The position numbers and the translations under genes were made by a program. A DNA stretch of 14,315 nucleotides from Staphylococcus sp. CAG:324 (GTDB lineage Bacteria > Bacillota_I > Bacilli_A > ML615J-28 > CAG-313). This document shows positions 13,872 to 14,315 of this stretch, in pieces. The stretch is from NCBI GenBank assembly GCA_000433035.1, contig FR890802.1, positions 1 to 14,315 of the forward strand, in the 5' to 3' direction. Below the pieces are notes generated by a model. The model had not been told where the DNA came from. It ran no database searches and saw only the letters and a program-made list of their open reading frames with translations. Within the stretch, counting starts at the first letter, position 1. Every line of letters begins with the position of its first letter.

Positions 13872-14012
13872 TTAATTTTTTTGCTCATATTTTAATATTT
13901 CTATGAATATTTTCTTTATTACTTCTTTTAAGTAATCATCATTTCTATTTACTTCAGACACAATATAAGTAATATCATTTATTTTAATTTCTATAACTTT
14001 TTCTATATTCAT
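13872..14012 (-). CDS. Small 46-residue hypothetical protein, possibly TnpW-like
   Basis: The ATG at 14012 follows an excellent GAAGGAGG, and the frame stays open for 46 codons (MNIEKVIEIKINDITYIVSE to KYEQKN). The strand-like IEIKINDITYIVSEV followed by a helix YLKEVIKKIFIEIL resembles in layout the small transposon-encoded TnpW proteins that precede recombinase genes, though residue identity is too low to be sure. It is highly charged and has no Cys or membrane segment. The gene lies between a structured leader and the disrupted recombinase-like remnant. The ribosome site is the main support for it being translated. Confidence 0.5.
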   Translation of the reverse strand: MNIEKVIEIKINDITYIVSEVNRNDDYLKEVIKKIFIEILKYEQKN

Positions 14013-14034
14013 AATATCCTCCTTCAATAGTAAC

Positions 14035-14158
14035 GGACATTTAAAGTCCAAAGTGAGGGGGTGTAATCTAAAAAAGTTAAAAATTTTACTAAAATTGGAA
14101 ACGGGATAAGACGTGCTTCACTTTGCTTCACACATCGATATTTAGTAACTAAGATTAC
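14035..14158 (-). other. Structured, GC-richer leader ahead of the small gene
   Basis: This stretch is visibly richer in G/C than its flanks and full of complementary segments. These are GGAC/GTCC arms at 14035-14049, CAAAGTGA (14049-14056) against TCACTTTG (about 14119-14126), GTAATCT (14062-14068) against AGATTAC (14152-14158), and ACTAAA against TTTAGT inside the latter. A near-direct repeat GTGTGAAGC/GTGAAGC is present on the minus strand. It could be a folded 5' leader or recombinase-binding DNA of a mobile element. It matches no riboswitch I recognise. Confidence 0.35.
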
Positions 14159-14170
14159 CTTGCTTACATA

Positions 14171-14208
14171 TAAAAAACCACCTTGTTAGTGTTACTCAAC
14201 AAAGTGGT
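14171..14208 (-). terminator. Intrinsic terminator of the gene entering from the right edge
   Basis: On the minus strand the stem ACCACTTTGTT / AACAAGGTGGT (one T-G pair) encloses a 10-nt loop and is followed by TTTTTTATAT. It lies about 20 nt past the TAA at 14229-14231, as expected for the end of a transcription unit. Confidence 0.85.
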
Positions 14209-14228
14209 TCGTATCTAAATTCTATGTT

Positions 14229-14315
14229 TTATTTATTTTTTAATAAATCAATTATTTTTTTGATTTGTGATCTAGAATATATAGAAACATAAATATATTT
14301 GTCGCTATTTGAATT
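14229..14315 (-). CDS. C-terminal end of an unidentified gene, partial
   Basis: The frame is open from the window edge to TAA at 14229-14231, giving 28 residues. They include YIYVSIYSRSQIKKIIDLLK, a plausible beta-strand then amphipathic helix ending in lysines. The other two minus-strand frames hit stops earlier, and a strong terminator follows directly, which supports a real gene end. The sequence is too short to identify the family. Confidence 0.5.
   Translation of the reverse strand, partial: NSNSDKYIYVSIYSRSQIKKIIDLLKNK

Overview
This is a low-GC, AT-rich Bacillota-type window. Shine-Dalgarno sites are strong (AGGAGG), sigma-A promoters are clear, TGA is read as a stop and Trp is encoded by TGG, so the code is standard rather than Mycoplasma-type. 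A bifurcation-type [FeFe] hydrogenase locus points to a strictly anaerobic fermenter. The low GC and gene style suggest Erysipelotrichia/Coprobacillaceae or a nearby lineage, but that placement is an inference. All recognised genes lie on the minus strand except one Crp/Fnr-type regulator.

Layout. (1) Positions 1-3864 hold a minus-strand operon read from a consensus promoter at 3836-3864. It encodes a YwaF-type membrane protein, a Nudix hydrolase, an M42 aminopeptidase, a DUF1653 protein and a secreted phosphodiester-glycosidase (NAGPA) family protein cut by the window edge. This looks like a housekeeping or cell-surface group rather than one pathway. (2) Positions 3919-5613 hold a substrate-binding lipoprotein and a permease of a TauA/SsuA-type ABC importer. 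No ATPase gene is present, and a terminator overlaps the end of the permease gene. (3) Positions 5738-6358 hold the divergent Crp/Fnr regulator. The 16-bp inverted repeat between it and the importer is centred exactly at -41.5 of the predicted importer promoter and just after +1 of the regulator's own promoter. (4) Positions 6401-13351 hold a nine-gene hydrogenase operon behind a strong promoter.

In transcription order the hydrogenase operon is: hydC (NuoE-like), a DRTGG protein, an RsbW/SpoIIAB-like ATPase, a second DRTGG protein, a PHP phosphoesterase, a second GHKL ATPase, a small thioredoxin-like ferredoxin, hydB (NuoF-like) and hydA. The catalytic subunits should exchange electrons between NADH, ferredoxin and protons. 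Five signalling or nucleotide-binding proteins are embedded between hydC and hydB. Their tight coupling (overlaps of 1-4 nt, or gaps of under 10 nt) suggests a dedicated regulatory device for this enzyme. Similar genes accompany bifurcating hydrogenases in clostridia, as I recall, but I know of no established function.

Upstream of the hyd promoter (13352-14315) lies gene-poor sequence. It holds a 46-codon ORF with an excellent ribosome-binding site, a disrupted stretch resembling a serine-recombinase N-terminus, a structured GC-richer leader, a strong terminator and the last 28 codons of a gene entering from the right. This looks like the edge or remnant of a mobile element. I see no tRNA, rRNA, CRISPR array or intact insertion sequence in the window.
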